From positions 8,471 to 23,767 of the forward strand of contig JAQSCR010000397.1 of NCBI GenBank assembly GCA_029945495.1: DNA of 15,297 nucleotides, written 5' to 3'. A program made the position numbers and the translations under genes. This document shows positions 14,494 to 15,297 of the stretch, one piece after another (position 1 is the stretch's first letter; every line of letters starts with the position of its first letter). Below the pieces are notes generated by a model. It made no database searches, had not been told where the DNA came from, and was given only the letters and a program-made list of their open reading frames with translations. The stretch comes from Pseudolabrys sp. Lineage in GTDB: Bacteria; Pseudomonadota; Alphaproteobacteria; Rhizobiales; Xanthobacteraceae.

Positions 14494-15224
14494 CGCGCCT
14501 CCAGAGATCGCACCAGTTCGTTGAACGCCATCGCCGCCACCGCCAGCACGATCACACCCGCGAACAACTGCGGCAGCATGAAATTCTCGCCCCAGTTGGC
14601 GATCATGTGTCCAACGCCGGTACGCGAGGCGTACATTTCGGCGATCATGACGCCGGTGAAATTGAAGATCATCGAGATCCGCAACGTCTCGAGCAAGATC
14701 GGCATCATGCTCGGGATATAGATGCGGCGCAGGATCTGCGCGCGGGTCGCGCCGTAAGATTGCGCCACCAGTACATATTCGGCCTTGACCGATTCGACTG
14801 CCGCGCTCGCGCTCATGATGACGATGAAGACGGTCGAGAACGTCGCATAGGCGACTTTCTGTCCGAAGCCGATGCCGAAGGCGAGGATGAACATCGGCAG
14901 GAATATCGATTTCGGAATGCTGAAGAAATAGAACAGCATCGGCCGGAAGATCGCGCCGAAATAGGCGTTTTCGGCCGCCAGCACGCCGATAGCGCCGCCG
15001 AGCGGCACGGCGATGATGAAGGCCACCAGCACCTCGGCCGTCGTCACCACCATCGCTTCCTGGAAGTCGCCGCGACGGAGAATGACACTGAGCGTTTCCA
15101 GCACCTCCGACAGCGGCGGCAACAGCATCGGGTTGACGATTCCCGCGCGCGGCAGGAACTCCCACGCGCCGAGAAACGCCGCCAAAAACGCGATCCGTAT
15201 CAGGAGGACGGCCGGTCTGCTCAT
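14472..15224 (-). CDS. NitT/TauT-family ABC transporter permease (first permease of the operon)
   Basis: The 250-residue SsuC/TauC-like inner-membrane protein has an N-terminal helix (LLIRIAFLAAFLGAWEFLPR) and about six membrane segments. Its EAA loop is VAQSYGATRAQILRRIYIP, followed by SMMPILLETLRISMIFNFTG. MIAEMYASRTGVGHMIANWG is the conserved stretch after it. Sequence identity to the second permease is clearly low, so this is not a recent duplication. ATG at 15224 has no strong ribosome-binding site. Its TAA lies 22 bp inside the ATPase gene. A periplasmic binding protein, needed for import, is not seen in the window and may lie to the right. Confidence 0.9.
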   Translation of the reverse strand: MSRPAVLLIRIAFLAAFLGAWEFLPRAGIVNPMLLPPLSEVLETLSVILRRGDFQEAMVVTTAEVLVAFIIAVPLGGAIGVLAAENAYFGAIFRPMLFYFFSIPKSIFLPMFILAFGIGFGQKVAYATFSTVFIVIMSASAAVESVKAEYVLVAQSYGATRAQILRRIYIPSMMPILLETLRISMIFNFTGVMIAEMYASRTGVGHMIANWGENFMLPQLFAGVIVLAVAAMAFNELVRSLEARCSTWRS

Positions 15225-15245
15225 GGCGCCGAGGGCCTCGCCGTT

Positions 15246-15297
15246 CTAGTGGTCCGATTCTAACATTCGCATCCCTTCGCGGAGGCACTTTTGCGAA
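15246..15297 (-). CDS. Possible 3' end of an upstream gene, or a short leader ORF
   Basis: On the minus strand a frame is open from the window edge to a TAG at 15246-15248 and would end SQKCLREGMRMLESDH. The stop is 21 bp before the permease start, the spacing expected inside an operon. Alternatively, only the last part is translated as a leader: ATG at 15266 has AAGGGA 5 bases upstream and would give MLESDH. With 16 residues visible, coding status is uncertain and no family can be named. Confidence 0.2.
   Translation of the reverse strand, partial: SQKCLREGMRMLESDH

Noticed and set aside
14494..15288. Upstream extension of the ATPase frame to 532 residues, suggesting a fusion
   Set aside because: The extra part is an out-of-frame reading of the overlapping permease gene on the same strand. 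The Walker-motif protein begins properly at 14493 after a GGAGG.
1..15297. Defence island, CRISPR, phage or transposon content
   Set aside because: No repeats with regular spacing, transposase, integrase, nuclease or toxin-antitoxin pattern is seen. All sizeable genes are metabolic, transport or regulatory.

Overview
The window is dense, GC-rich coding DNA with overlapping start/stop codons. Gene content and codon use suggest an alphaproteobacterium of the Hyphomicrobiales (Rhizobiales), probably near Bradyrhizobium, Rhodopseudomonas or Pseudolabrys. That placement is inferred from protein style and was not computed. I see no rRNA, tRNA, CRISPR array, insertion sequence or phage gene. It reads as chromosomal metabolic and transport DNA.

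Layout. (1) Positions 1-814 (+) are the end of an operon for a membrane-bound group-4-hydrogenase-like or complex-I-like complex: the C-terminus of the large subunit, then the small Fe-S subunit. (2) 811-2073 (-) is an MHS-type MFS permease, tail-to-tail with the small subunit by 4 bp. An unusually AT-rich dyad lies in its upstream region. (3) 4428-2202 (-) is a tightly coupled three-gene operon: a long GNAT-type acetyltransferase, an isochorismatase-fold cysteine hydrolase and an 84-residue unknown protein, joined by GTGA and ATGA overlaps. (4) Divergent from it, 4488-6037 (+) holds a LysR-type regulator and a PhrR/PraR-like XRE regulator. (5) 6038-6284 is a GC-rich, palindrome-rich leader. 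(6) 6285-11866 (+) is a complete dipeptide ABC transporter operon, dppABCDF. (7) 15224-11817 (-) is an operon with an NitT/TauT/SsuBC-type importer that has two different permeases and one ATPase, followed by a stand-alone MetE-core (catalytic-domain-only) methyltransferase. It converges on dppF with a 50-bp overlap. The end of a further upstream reading frame may lie at the right edge.

How they work together. The dpp operon supplies di- and tripeptides (in some bacteria also heme or 5-aminolevulinate) to the cytoplasm. The right-hand operon probably imports a small organic anion or a sulfur- or methyl-bearing compound and hands it to, or draws on, a methyltransferase that acts on homocysteine or a similar thiol. 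That link is inference from gene order. The divergent LysR protein is the natural candidate regulator of the GNAT-hydrolase operon.

Nothing here is plainly a new system. The best leads are the MetE-core plus double-permease operon, the GNAT-hydrolase-small-protein cassette, and the large subunit at the left edge, whose C-terminus lacks the CxxC nickel-ligand motif of true hydrogenases.
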